Origin: Monarcha castaneiventris obscurior
Lineage: Eukaryota; Chordata; Aves; Passeriformes; Monarchidae
Assembly: GCA_026261815.1 (NCBI GenBank)
Contig: JAMPIT010000379.1
Coordinates: 19,270,501 to 19,334,500 of the forward strand
DNA: 64,000 bases
Reading direction: 5' to 3'
Positions 34,401-47,229 of the stretch are shown here, in pieces (the first letter of the stretch is position 1; each line of letters starts with the position of its first letter). The notes under the pieces were generated by a model. The model saw only the letters and a list, made by a program, of their open reading frames with translations. It did no database searches and had not been told where the DNA came from. The translations under genes were made by a program, and so were the position numbers.

Positions 34401-35856
34401 AGAGAAAAAGTGCTGATTGTCAAACACTAGACACCGGAGAGGCACAGATTCTCTTCTGAAAAGGAGCAACTCACAGAGGCAGAGAAAATTGGGCTGGAAA
34501 GAACATCTCATCTGTGTTTAACAAACCTGATTTTTTATTTACTTTTCTTTTTTATCTTCAGAAATCCCCAATGTCTTTCTGTTGTGCCTAAGAAGGTAAA
34601 AGCAGCACTTGAGAAAAAAAATCCTCAGGTTATTTTAGCCTGCCCTTAGGAAGTGAGTCAGTTTTTTATGGCAAGGCTAAGCTAGCTCATGCCATGGCTT
34701 GCAAAATGAAATGAGACCCAGAGAGAGAGAGGGAAGATTACCTGACTCATGGCATTTGCTTATTAGTGCAGGCGTCAGACAGCAAGGCCAAGTCACACAG
34801 CAGCACCAAGTACCTATGCATGGGTCAGGTTTTAGACTCGACATTGGATTTGGTTTCGGTGCTTTTTCTTTTTACTTTTGGATCTCCAATTAAATCCTCC
34901 TGCCCATAGCCCGGGTGCTTTTCAAATGCCGAGCACACTAGACCCCCTCAGACCAGGCAGGCAGCATGCACCCACACAGGCATCAAGCTGGAGCCGTAGG
35001 AGTTGCCGGGGTCCCACCGACCCCTTGCTGTCATGGCAGCAGCCTTGGCTGAAACCTGCCCTTCTCACCCAGGCAGTGAGCCCTGGGGCCGTGCTGCTCT
35101 GCATTAATAGTGCTGGTCCTGCTAGTCTAGAGTGACTCCCCAGGTTCTCCAGTTTCCCGTGCCGAGGAAAACAGAGCGGGGCTGAGCTGCAGCAGGCAGG
35201 CGAGGGGCTCGGGCAGTCAGTGACCCCTGCAGGGAGCATCGATGCCGGGGCTCTTCTCATTTCAGCCCAATGCCTCTGCTGTTGTGGTCAGGCTCAGGAA
35301 AGGCACAGCTTGCTCCGGAGGAGACAGGCCCTAACCCCTTCCTTGGAAGGGGGGCTGCCAAGCACTCACCCAGAAACACAACTGTGCTTGCTTCTCTTTC
35401 ACCAGGCACAAGCTTGTGAAAAGCTTGGTTATTAGCTTGTGCTGCTAATAACCACAGTCAGGCTTAGTACAAGTATGGCCTGTGCTTTCCTGTACAGCTC
35501 TGGTACAGTTAAAGGAAAAGCCCAAAGAAATAGCTATCATTCTGCCTTAACATTGTGGGATTGTAGCTAGGCAAGAGTTTCCATCCTCTGGGAAATTCCA
35601 GTATTTCTACGCTTTTATTTTGCTTTCACTTGGGTTACAGAGAATTGAAATATCTCAAATCTGTTTGGTTTGGGGTTTTCCTGTCCTTTCTGTGGGGAAA
35701 ACAAGTCCTATGTTTCAGAAACAGTGAAATGCTTCCCTGTGAGTCAGCTCAGCTTTAAAGGGCATCTCTGTGAGTGTCACATTAATACCTGGATGTTGTC
35801 ATTTTTATTATCCTCCAACCCTATTTTTTTAAGAGACTGGGTTCCCTTTCTGGGTT

Positions 35857-35897
35857 ACTTGTCTCATGACAGCATCTTCAGCTGTCATGAGACAGGT
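35857..35897. repeat. short inverted repeat (17-base stem, 7-base loop)
   Basis: ACTTGTCTCATGACAGC, loop ATCTTCA, then GCTGTCATGAGACAGGT. The arms pair at 16 of 17 positions, and the remaining one would be a G-U or A-C pair depending on strand. Too short for a typical pre-microRNA. Confidence 0.9.
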
Positions 35898-38323
35898 ACA
35901 GGACAATATTTTGCATTATTGAAGGTACAGATTGAATGGCTGGCCCAGAGAAACGCAGGGCAATTTTTCCTGCCATGGAAAGAAGTGTTTTACGGAGTTA
36001 TTGCACAAGGTTTCAGAGGTGGCATCCTCATACCATCCTGCACATCCTGCTTTCTGCTCATAACTGCTTTTGCCATTTACAAAAATTTCACATCCATGCA
36101 GTAGCTCCAATTGCTTTGGTAGGTAAAGTGGGAAAATATTTACAGTCTAGCTTTCAATGAGATAAGGAGCTAGCATTTAAGGAGAGGTGACCAAGGGGCT
36201 GGTGACACAGCCCTCTGCAGACAAGCAGGCACTTCTGAAGCTCCAGTGGGTTGGAAAGCAGAGTCTGCCTTGAAGTCAGACTTGCCCACTGTGAATGTGG
36301 AGAAGCTTAGAGTGGGAAAGACCTACAGAATCCACCCTGCATCATGGCCTGCATTACTGAGGAAACTGGTGGCCAGTGAGGAAGGTGCCATGTAGGAACA
36401 TGGAAAGCATTCACAGGTGCATCATTAACTTCATAATTTTCATTAAATAATCCCTGACTTGGCCCTAGGTTTAAATCTTTGCAAACAGTCCTGAGCTGTG
36501 TCCTGTCAGATCTTCCTTTTCCTGGTGGAAAGCATCCCTCTCCTTGGGAATGCCTACAGTATTCAGAGGGGGAACACTAGGCTTTACTGTAGCACTAACA
36601 GTTGATAGAGTCTGCTGCTTTTTGCACCTGTGGTCTTCCACTGACCGTAAACGTCATCATTTCTTATTATTTATTTCTTTTATAATGCAACTCACAAACT
36701 GCTCCAGCCACTGACCTCCCAGAGAGATTGCTAATCAGGCAGAATGGCACCGCAGGGAGTGGTGAGTGCTCTGTTCAGATATTTTTTAAGGTGACATATT
36801 TTTAATATGTGAGGACCACCAACATCTTTGCACAAGTAACCTGAACCAAAGCAAAAATAATCTAGCAAAGCAACTCTGTGCACTGTAACAATTACAAGGC
36901 TTCTTCAGAACTAAATCTACTCAATTATTTTTTAGTTCTTGCATCTCATTATTTATATTTAGAAATTAAAAAGCTCCAACTAGAACAAAAAAACCCCAGC
37001 CCATCAGTGAGTCATTCAAAAGTTCTCTGTTCTTTTTCCTGTTTTCTCACTGAATATGGAAAGTGGCTTATGATTTGTGTCCTGATATGCAAAGCCTATA
37101 TGAGCCTGAGGGAGCTTCACTCAGACTTCATGGCCAAGTAGCCAACAACAGTCACTTCAATGGAACAGAGCTCCAACTAAAAGGGAGGCTAAAAGAGAGG
37201 CTTCTGGGTGCATTGGTCACAGTAATTGCAAAATGTTCTGTGAAGATGCCCACTCCTTCTGGAACTACAGATTAAATGAACGACCTCATTTCAACTTTCT
37301 TTTTGTGTGTGTACTGGTACAGTATACTTGGTTACACGCAAAAAAAAAAATTTAAGTGATTTTCCATGGTCAGCAGAATTAATCAAACCTTGTTTTCTAT
37401 GGAGTAATGCTCTACATCCTGATTCTGGCCCAGAATCTGTACCTGCCAGTTTGCTCCCTGGTGCTGCTGCCTGCGCCCTTGGGCTGGCACGCGGGCAGGA
37501 AGCAGACGATGCTGCAGTGGGCAGAGGGCTTGGGCATGCTGACCACCCAGATCAAATCCTCTGGCATGGCCAACAGAGGACAACCAATCTAAGTCCCTTT
37601 TTTTCACCAGGTTTGCATAAAACCTGTAGGATCTCCATTAGTTTGAATCTGCCACTCATCAAAGATGGTGGGTGGTAGCCAACAGGGTTCAACATTACTG
37701 CGTTTGGAGTGGCTGATCAATAAATCATAAACAGCAAAGCAGATAAATGAGATGGTCGCTGAAACTTGGTTGCCAAAGGAAATCCATTTAAAAAGTGCCT
37801 ATTTTGCATACTAAAAGGTTTCCCTGTGGATTAGGAGGGAGACATTATTTCAATCCTTAGAGGTAGTAGCAGCAATGATATTGCTGTAGACATGATGGTC
37901 TAAATAAACAGGTTTTTTGGAAGAGTCCATATCTTTAGATCTAAGGTTTGTGTACCCAGTTTATCCACTTTCTCAGTTATATTGCCTGGTCTAGTAAAAG
38001 GTACTCCCTTTTTTTTTTTCAAACGTTGCCTCTCTTAAGGATTTGGAAGACTCTTAGACACTGAAGTAGTGGGCCTCAGAGTAAGTACACAGATGAGATA
38101 GTTAATCAGTCACTCACAGATTGTTTCTGAGATAGGAGAGCTTTCATATGCTCTCTTGGAGAGTTCTCAGGTTTGTGATGCCTGAGAATGGGGGCATGGT
38201 TTCAGTACCACATTTACAACTACAGGAATGTAGAGTTCACCTTTAACTTGAAAATATTTGCATAAAGCATTCAGGTATTATAAAGGAAACTGATTACTTT
38301 ATACCAGCTGGATTACAGCAAGC

Positions 38324-38458
38324 CAATATTGACTTCAGGTTTTGGTTGTCAGCAAGATTTATTTTACTCAAAGTAAATATTGACTGTGGCACCGCCAAGG
38401 CCAGTATTTACTTTGGAGGAATATCAATCTTGTGGCTCAAAACTGGAAGTCGATATCA
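38324..38458. repeat. imperfect palindrome, about 65-base arms with 3-base loop
   Basis: The left arm (38324-38390) and right arm (38394-38458) are reverse complements with roughly three quarters identity by eye, including conserved blocks AAAGTAAATA, CAAGATT, GACTTC and TGGC/GCCA at the loop. It may be an ancient foldback transposon or one of the old palindromic low-copy repeat families (Eulor/UCON type), or a hairpin RNA. No family name can be assigned from the sequence alone. Confidence 0.8.
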
Positions 38459-41399
38459 TCATTGTTACACTTTCTCATAAGTAGTAGGGAGGAGGGGCTT
38501 TGGCTGATGGGAAACGTATACACATATATACATAATTTAAGATGCAGTGAAGAAAAGAAAATATGAAAAGACGGTTATTTCCTTGGACCAGTAAAAGACA
38601 GAAGCTGCTGGAAGGAGCCACACAGTCAGAATATTATAACTCCCAGGGACATCCTTCCTGCAGACACTGGTTGTTGACCCCTTGAAAAGTAAACAGCAAG
38701 AAATGTAAGTGGTAGCTGCTGTCAGGAATAGTATAACATATGGAACAAGAATTTCTGTTCCCAGCCTCCTTTGAACTATCAGTTGATTTTGTCTTAATAC
38801 TCTGTAAGCCCTACAAAATACAACACGCCTGCTCTGTCATGGGATAAGTTTAGAAAGCCATTGAAATTGTGCTTATTGGAGCCTTTGTCACTTGCGTCTC
38901 TGTAAAGAAACACAGCATCTAAACTTAAACCAAGAGGAAGACAAGGAGTCTGTTTGGATTTGCAGCCACTAACATGGAAAATGATCTGTGTTGCTTTTCA
39001 CTCTGTTGGTGAAACTGTGAAGGAGGGCATTAAATCCATAACTGTTATGTTATCCATGAAATTTCTTGGCACACTCACACACCGTGTCCCTTGATATAAT
39101 GGTGCTTTCCCAGTTTAAGTGCTAAAAGAATATAAAAATAGCCATTTTCCTGCTAATGTCAGACATAGTCCTATTAATTACAGAGGCAGACAAACAAGTC
39201 ACCAGGATTCCAAGGAGCAGGGAGAGGAGGAGTGCTCCCCAGCACAGAGCCTAGGTGTAACAGTGTGCAGGAAGTGCCAACAGGTAACCCCTGCTGTGAA
39301 GAACCAGGACAAGTCTGCCAAGGACTGCGTCTGGTTTCCCAGAGGCCTCGCTCATACCACCACATGGCTGCTGCTAGAGGATGAGTTTGACACAGGCCAG
39401 CTAAAATACACTGTCTCAGCTGAGAAGCCCAAGGACTGACTCCTAGCCAGGTACAGTTTGCAGCTGTTGGAGCTGAGACCTTCCAGACCTGGAGCTCAGC
39501 ACCCTCCAGACATTGACAGAGACAGATTTGGGTCTGTAGAAACCCAGCCTTGACATGGACACCTCTGCCAAGTGGTGCCAAAGACTGCCTGTCAAGGGTA
39601 TGTTCCAGCAAAGGAAAGCTGCATGGCACTGAACTGCTTCTCACTTGCCAGCTGCATTGGGAGGCACGAGCGGCACGGGGGTCACTTCCCAAACTAAAAA
39701 ACGTGACAGGAGTCAGGTCTCTGCAGCAGGCCATTCACTCTCTCAGGAAAATCCTCAGCTGGTGGCTTACAGCTGGATTTGCCATCATACAAACACACAG
39801 CTGCAATGTTTGCCTTTCAGAAGATCTACGGACTTAACAGCTGCTGTGGCAATTGCTGCGAAGATCCGAGCTGAGCTTGTTAGAAACACCAGCCTCCTTG
39901 CTTCATGTGTTAGCTGTATTTGCATGCTGTAGCCCTCCAAAGTGCAGACACTGGAGCTGAGAACACTCATGCTGGCTTTCCTGGGCCTGTCCACTCCCTC
40001 TGCATAGCTGTGCTTGTGGCAATGCCCAGCATCCAGCCTTGGTGGGCTCCCATCTAGAAACTTTTCTGGGGCCAGTCCTGTGCATGAGCAATGACAGCTC
40101 TCCAGAGAGCTTTCAGGACACTCAGCATAGAGGAGTTGCCCATCCAACAGCAATGGTAGCTTAGGTCACTTGCAGTAAGTGACTCTCTATATATTTGAGA
40201 TAGATAAATGTCAGCCTGCTGTGAAATGATTGAATGACATTAAGTTAGTGGATGTTAACAAGATGACGTTGGGGTAACGTGATCATCTATTGCCTTTGGC
40301 CAGGCAGCAAATTGCTATTTTATTAATTTTTCTTCTTCCTGTATTTTTATGGCTTGGTTTAGAAGACTGAAGAAATTTTGGCTATGGAATTTTACATTTT
40401 TGAAGTAAATAGATGTGAATTTTGTCCCTCAATTCACATGAAAATAATTGAGTCCTGACTCATGCAAATACCAAGAGAAACACAATGGGCTTGGAATAAG
40501 ATACTTCCCTTGCATCACTGCCTCAGAATATTGTAGGAGGGAAGTCTAGAAAGTAATGAACAGCAGTCATTTCATATGGCATCCACAAGACATAGGGTTG
40601 TTCAGTTGCCACATAGAGGCATGTGGTCCCCAAGATGAAAAACTGTCACATTCAAAGTTCATCTGAAAGCAGCCTGTCTTGTGGAAGCCTTTGCTCTCGT
40701 AAGAGGCTGAGTTTTGGCTCAGAGAGTTGCTTGTGTATGTGTGTTTGTCTTGATTTGCTGTAACTTTTATGCATCTCACTTCTTTTTCATGTGAACTTCT
40801 TCCTTTCATAGTAAGCGCTGTTTCCAAGGGTGGGACACATCCAACCCCTTCCTGCATATCAGGCCTTCAGCTTCAGTCATAAAATAAACGTGGGTTCTCC
40901 CAGTGGGCTGACGTGAGCGGCAGCCAGGCTGTAATTGGGTCCCTCAGGAAGGTTTAACATGAAGAGGAGATGATATTTGGAGCTTGGTCCAAGGCAAGAA
41001 GCCGAGGGAGGAAATGAAGGGGGACCCAGGAGGTCCTCTCCTTCACTCTCACCTCCCCTGTCAAGAAAGGCATCATGATGCATTTTGGAAGAGATATTTA
41101 TTTCTGTTCCTGCCATTCAAAATTAGTTCATTCCCTACATCTGTGTAGTTTCTTTGGCTTCTTTGGCTGTAGTGAAATCCCTTCCCTTGCTAAGATTCAT
41201 AATATTTTTATAAGTGGCCATGCAAGAGGTCTGGAACGCCGTCAGCCTCTTTGGGACATAATTACTGTTTGTGTGGTCTAATAAATGGTCCCGGAGGGTT
41301 CAACATGAAATAGCCAGGGTCTGCAGGAAAGAAAACTATGTGGAAGCTCGTGCAGCCTCACTAATCTGCAAGGAACAAAACAAAGTTGTACCCTGGGGT

Positions 41400-41670
41400 A
41401 AGAACCAGTAGCTACTCACTTAATTGCTACCATGTCAGCGTGTGAAACTACTACCTCGGCACAAGCTAATGCGAACCTGATGCGGTCAGATTTCTGATTA
41501 AGAGCAGCTAAATATCACTTCAAACGAGCAGATAATCCCCGCGACAGATCTGCAGTGCAGCCAGGCCTGTTTGTTATCTGAGCCTGGTGAGGCGGCCAGT
41601 GAGGAGGACATGGACAGCCCAGAGCGGTCACCTTTAATGTGCAATGGGTATAAATAGTGGCCACTGCCTC
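41400..41670. promoter_or_regulatory. candidate enhancer or cryptic promoter with TATA box
   Basis: Unique, non-repetitive and motif-rich: TTAATTGC, CTGATTAAG, TAAATATCAC, AGCAGATAATCCCC (GATA/OTX-like), GTTATCTGAG (GATA), GTCACC and a canonical TATA box GTATAAATAG at 41648-41657 (plus). It resembles a conserved developmental element. No transcript or coding frame follows that I can support. Confidence 0.3.
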
Positions 41671-44600
41671 TGAATCTACGTCCCTCCCTCACCCACCTCA
41701 CTTATCCTTCCCATGGAGAGGAAATTCAGCCAGAGGGTGATGAGACCAGAAGCTGAAGCCCCTTTGATTAGACCCCAAATGACCCTCCGCATTTCAGTCC
41801 CGTTTCCTTCCTTCCCCTAAGGTGTGCTTCAATGAGAGCACTTGGTCTCCCAAGTCAGTAATCTCCTCCATGACCACATGAGGAGGAAATGCAAATGCAG
41901 GGGAGGAGGCCACGTGCTGATCTGCTGCCCCAGATCTGGGCACAGAAAGTCATAACTCAAAATCCTGCTTTGTCCCAGCTGCACAAACCCCAGCCAGCCT
42001 CCCTTGATGCCCGTGTCTCCTTCGTCACTGGACAACATTCCCACGGCGGCCCTTCTGCAGATCTCTGCCCCAGACCAGGCTATGTGATGGCCTCACGCTC
42101 CCTGGCTTGCATTGCAAGAGCAGCTCATGAGCTGCTCCCAGAGTTAAGTCCTGATCCCAGTGCTCTGGCTGCAGTCCCGGAGCTTTGCTCCCATGTGGGC
42201 CCAGACGTGCTTACGCTGTCCGGCCCTGCAGCGCCTGGCCAGGCACACAGGAAGGCTGTGGTAAAGCCAGGAACAAAACTGTCACCACAAAGACCTCCTG
42301 GCAGTCCTGCACCTGCATTAATCACTGGATTGCACTTCCGTTGTTTCACCTGTTACACAAGATTTCTTCTCTTTTGCTATTTTCAGTGGGACACTCTCCA
42401 GTTTCCAGTGGACTTTGGACATGGTAAACAAATAAGGCTGCTGTTTGCTTCTTTTAGGTGTACGTGAACACTTTCAGGTACATATTCCTGTAGCCTTTTC
42501 TTTGAAAGGAATCAAAACTCAGAAGCGTGGAAAGTTTTCTTGTAATGTTTTCAATGTAAATCTTTCCTCTTTTAATTAAATCTACAGGAAAATGAACATG
42601 ACAGTGATGCAGCATCTGCCATGTTACTCACTGCAGTCACTGAAGGAGAGCTCCCAAGGATGCTTGGTGGTGCAGCAGGCACCTTTTGGCACATGGCAGA
42701 GGTGTCCTCATCCATCACCAGCAGAGGTGCTATGGAGATGTTGGGCAGGTTCACCAAGGAGAGGCAGTGCCAAGGCATGGCCCAACTGTGCATTCTGCAT
42801 GCACCACTATGTTTTAAAGAGAACTATTATTGTTTTATCTGGAAATACCGAGACATTTCATTATTAGCTTTCATACAAGGAAACTGTTTTTGAAGGAAAT
42901 ACCAGGCAGGTTGTTAGGATGAAAGGGACAATGAAAGAGGAGAGAGTATCTGTCTGAGACTGATCAGAGGAGCTTTAAGTAGGTTAGGGCAACAGTACCC
43001 AGCTTCTTTTTCAGGTCCCTCAGGGTCCTGACTCTGCATCCAAAACATGACCCCTTGTTTGGGTGGCATGTGCAGGCAGGAGAAGAGGGACATTTATCTT
43101 CTGTGGCCAGACATCACTCCGAACAACTTGTAGGCAAATAGGTGTTGAGGACCACAGGCCATCATGCTGCTGCCAGCAGCAGAAGGGCTGGCCCACACCT
43201 GCACCTACTCTGTGAATGGTCTTTGGAGGTCAAGGGGGGTTAAACAGCTCATGGAATGTGCATTTGCAGATGTCATAGAATCACAGAATCATGGAATCAC
43301 AGAACGGTTTGGGTTGGAAGAGACCTTAAAGACCATTTAGTTCCATCCTCACTGCCACGGACAGGGACTTTTTCACTAAACCAGGTTTCTCAAATCTCCA
43401 TCCAATCTGGCCTTGAACACTTACAAGGATGGGGCATCCACAATTACCCTGGATAACATGTTCCAGTGCCTCACCACCCTTGATAAGCTGTTTCATTGGT
43501 AACCTCCTCCCCACCACACACTTCCCTCCATCAGCAGCCCACCAGCTCTGACAGGCACACCACCCCATCTCTGCTCATCCAGGAAACAACATCCTGCTCT
43601 GAAACCTTGTAATGCACACTCACTAATCTCACTCACCCAGCAAGCTGGTGCCAATAACGGAGTTGACATCAAAGGGCAGAATCCCCTGATTTGCACTGCC
43701 TGGCCATAAATGAACTGAACCCTACCCCCAGCACCCCATCTCTGTGACCTCTGAGGTGCTATATTTACCCGGGCACTCTGTGTGCTAAGTCAATGTGGAA
43801 ATCGGGTTAGTCATACTTTCCTGGAAGTGTGATCTTGCCCTGCTTGGCTTCAACCTGTGAGCTTCCCCAGCGCCACAAGCACTTTCAAAACTGAATGCTT
43901 TTCCAGTGGAAAGCCTTCCTGCTCTATTGTGAAGCAGGACTGAAACGATTTGCATTGGGAGCCAGCAGGAATTCAGGTTGAAAAAAAAAAAGAAAAGAAA
44001 GGGGTGTGCTGAGGTGGCCGTATCAATGTGTTTCACACGGAGGTTTGCTTTCAGCTCAGAAAGGGATCAGTGGTTATGTGAGATAGGAGAGTCCTGCAGA
44101 GAAGTCACAGTTGTGGATTGTTCCCTAGCTGAACTGCTGCATCTCTCATGAAAACTGGAGCAGCCCTAACACAAAATGCAATTGTCGATCCTTAACATGT
44201 CGTGAGAATGAAAAGAGAAATTATATGGCAAGCAGGCAGTAAACAAGGAGAAAATTTACCTGTTCCAATGAAGGGAGCCAGGTTCTTATCCAGACACAAT
44301 AAATTCAATTTATCTGAAAGATATCATCCTATATCTTGATATTCCAATTGGGTGAGTCTTCTCTGAAGTCGAAGGGGTTGGAGGACTCCTGACTCTAAGC
44401 AGACTCCAAACTGAATATGCAGAAATTTTGGCAAGTTCATAATCTAGGAAAAGTTCACAACAATTTATTTAACATCAATTTTAATTATGTTTTAGAGTAA
44501 ATTAATTGAAACACCAAAATTAAGTTGTGTTTCAGTCACTTTGACACAGCATACACATTTCAAACTTTAAATGTTTGAAATGAAGCACTTCTCTCTCCAA

Positions 44601-47229
44601 AATCCCATTTGAGAAAGAGTTCTGCTTTGAGGAATTGTTGTTTGCTGTTACACAAAGGCTCCACAGAAAGCTTCTGATGGCCAGAGTTTCTGGATTTACA
44701 CTGATTCAGTCCTGATAGCACTGGAATTTCAAAGGTGAGATATTTGTGCTGTAAGCCTTGATCATCCTCTGCAGAACTGCAAACAGACCCTGTGCTGCCT
44801 CCTGCCCTGCCATGCTGCATCAGCCCCTTCTCACCCAAAGGCCAAGACCTGTCAGGATGTCTGAGGCTCAAACACATCTGTAGCTCTGATTTCCTACCTT
44901 GTTCAATGGTTACCTCCCACAAAGGCCATGAAAAAGGCTCATAAAGCCATGAAGAGTTTTCAGACTATAAAACTTGCACAGTGTAAAAGCCTCTGTTTTT
45001 TCATAGTCTCTGTTGTTTTGTACATTTTGTACAACAAAATGTCCTCTGTAATAATCTGCTGCCAACTAGCAGATTCTTCTAAAGAATTAATTTCTCTCTT
45101 TTTCAGGACAACAATCTGCTTAGCAGCATCTGCAGGGAGGTGGAAGCAGTCCCTCTCTGCCCTGCAGCCCCTTCACAGGAGTGCACTGATCACCAGCGTA
45201 GGGTGACCCCTGGGTGACAGCAGCGGGACCAGAATTAATGAGTTCTTCAGCAAGTGAGCTGAGACAAACCCCAGATCAGTCAACAAGCTGGAGAAGCACC
45301 TCTTCTCCTTCCAATCAAGGCTTTTGAGTAACTGAACAAGATTTTCTAGTGCTATGGGGTCATCTTGAAGGAGTAATGTCTTCACTCCTGGGAGTCCAAG
45401 GCTGAGCTGGGAGACTGCAACAAGGAATTATGTCTGTGTGCAAGGAGAAACATCTTCACACAGTTAGTGCTAGCTGGAGGAGGCCTGGCTGTGCACCAAA
45501 GAGTGGGGCACCCACTCCCCAGGGCTCTCATGCAGGTTGTGTCAGCTTCACCAGAAGGCTGGGTTGATCTCCTCCAGCACGGTTAGGCCTGAAAAAACGA
45601 CAAGATCAAGCTGCAATTTGGTTGGTGAGAGCACAGCTGTGCCCATGGCAGCAACTGCAGATTAAAGGTAAAGAGGGGGACAATGCCCCACAAATCTTTC
45701 CAAGCCTCATAAGTGTAATACAATATGAATATCAAATGAATCTGGGGTCTGCTGTCTTCCAACAACTTCTAGAACAATCCTTACACTCTTTACAAAAGTC
45801 AACAAACTATAAACAGCCATGACATTGAGTGTATCCCCCTCCATAAATACTGTAGCAGACAGCACTGTGAGGAACTCTGGATAGGTAGGAAGAAACCCTG
45901 TGGGGATGAGGCTTGCAAGCAGCCAAGGCTCAAAGATCCCCTTACACTGAGCAACACAGACATCTCTTACAGAAGGAGACATAAAGATCTGTCCATCTTC
46001 ATGTGTCTTTCCCTGACCTTGGCTGGCCTGTGAGCAAGGGGACTGAGAAAAAGGTGCACTGGAGAGGACATTTTCCTTGCAGAGTCAGCCAGGCTCTGTC
46101 TTGAGATTTAATTTCCTGTGAACCAAAGCAGTGTCAGAACCTGTGGGGTGGCAGGTTGTCTGTGAACTGGGAGTAGCAAACCCCTGTTGTAAAGCTCCGG
46201 GGTTACTCTACCTGAACTATGTCTATACTGTTAAACAGACCAGGGCTCATGAGGCCAAGTGCCACAACACAGCTTACATACACACAGCTGAGCTTTCTTT
46301 CCCCTCAAAAGAGAGTGGCCTTATCCCTTCTGCATTTTGGAGACTGGACTAAAACCATGTTGGAGAGCAACTAGACAACCTGGTTAATAATGGAAGACTG
46401 GCCAAGCCCAGCCAGCCAGCCTGAAATCCTGGTGCCAAAGGAAATCCTGCTGTGAAACAGGTTCCCAAGGCTGGTGTGGCTGCAGCTGATACAGCTGAAG
46501 CAGTTGCCATTCAAAGTGTTCATCATCCCTCCATCCTACACACCTCAGCAATTCTGCCACCATAGTTGAGGGAATTACTTATCCAGGCCAGGTCAGCCAA
46601 CCTGACTGAGCTTGAATGGTTTTGGTAGGAGATTCTTCCAGGACCTGGGTCAGTCAGAGAGATGGAAATTAAGGACTGATTTTTCTATCAGTTGTGATGT
46701 CTGTAGAAGGTGAAATGACCTGAAGACAGGGAAGTTTTCCTCCAGCTGTGGTGCAGGCAGAGGATGTGTGGTCTTTGTGCATCCTTCATGCTGAGCACAA
46801 GTCATTCACTGCTTGTTTCAGTCTGCAGCTCACTGTGACAAAATGCAACAGTGCCAAAGGTCTACCTTTACTGGGAAAATTTTACCAGTGGAGAGGGTAG
46901 GCCTCCAGTCCAGTCTATAAATGCCTGGAAAAAGCAGGAGGAAAATGTCTCTGGTTTTTATATTGCAGGGGCACTCCTTTCAACTCACAGCGAACTTGTA
47001 CATCTTTCCCACTTCCTGACAACTTTCATGGGCTTGGCCAAAGCCTCTCCCTGCTTGCTGCCAGTTGCTCTGGTTTTCAGTCAGGCTGCACAGATCAGCC
47101 TCACCGTAAGTCTCTGAGAGACTTCAAGTGCAGTAAAATGTATGTCAGATCCTGCCCTATAGCTGGGGGCAAGCTGCCCTCTGGATCTGTGGAGTCTGTG
47201 GAACCCCAGCTCCTATGTCAGGCATTGTC
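41671..47229. other. intergenic (apart from one CR1 copy), no gene recognised
   Basis: Frames up to about 190 codons at 41889-42467 (plus) lie in GC-richer sequence and show no recognisable domain or splice-consistent structure. An A-rich tract is at about 43981-44001. The CR1 copy at 43274 is listed separately. Confidence 0.6.
43274..43497 (-). mobile_element. CR1 LINE 3' end fragment, well preserved
   Basis: The plus strand starts with a reverse-complement terminal repeat array (ATAGAATC, ACAGAATC, ATGGAATC), then GGTTTGGGTTGGAAGAGACC and the familiar CR1 3' UTR/ORF2 end (GGCCTTGAACACTTACAAGG, GGGGCATCCACAATTACCCT, TTCCAGTGCCTCACCACCCT). Sense is minus. It is closer to consensus than the other CR1 copies here, so probably the youngest of them. 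Confidence 0.95.

Larger units (their letters stand above)
34401..41399. other. intergenic, no gene recognised
   Basis: No supportable exon. It contains a short hairpin and a longer imperfect palindrome, listed separately. The rest is unique, mostly AT-rich sequence. A stretch about 40230-40350 has some enhancer-like character (TAACGTGATCAT, TTTATTAATTTTT) but too little to call. Confidence 0.6.

Noticed and set aside
42038..42045. Another RBPJ-like TTCCCACG
   Set aside because: An isolated match in sequence with no other supporting motifs; an eight-base word is expected about once or twice in 64 kb by chance.
43498..43730. Possible continuation of the CR1 copy
   Set aside because: After GCTGTTTCATTGG the sequence no longer follows CR1; similarity could not be traced further.
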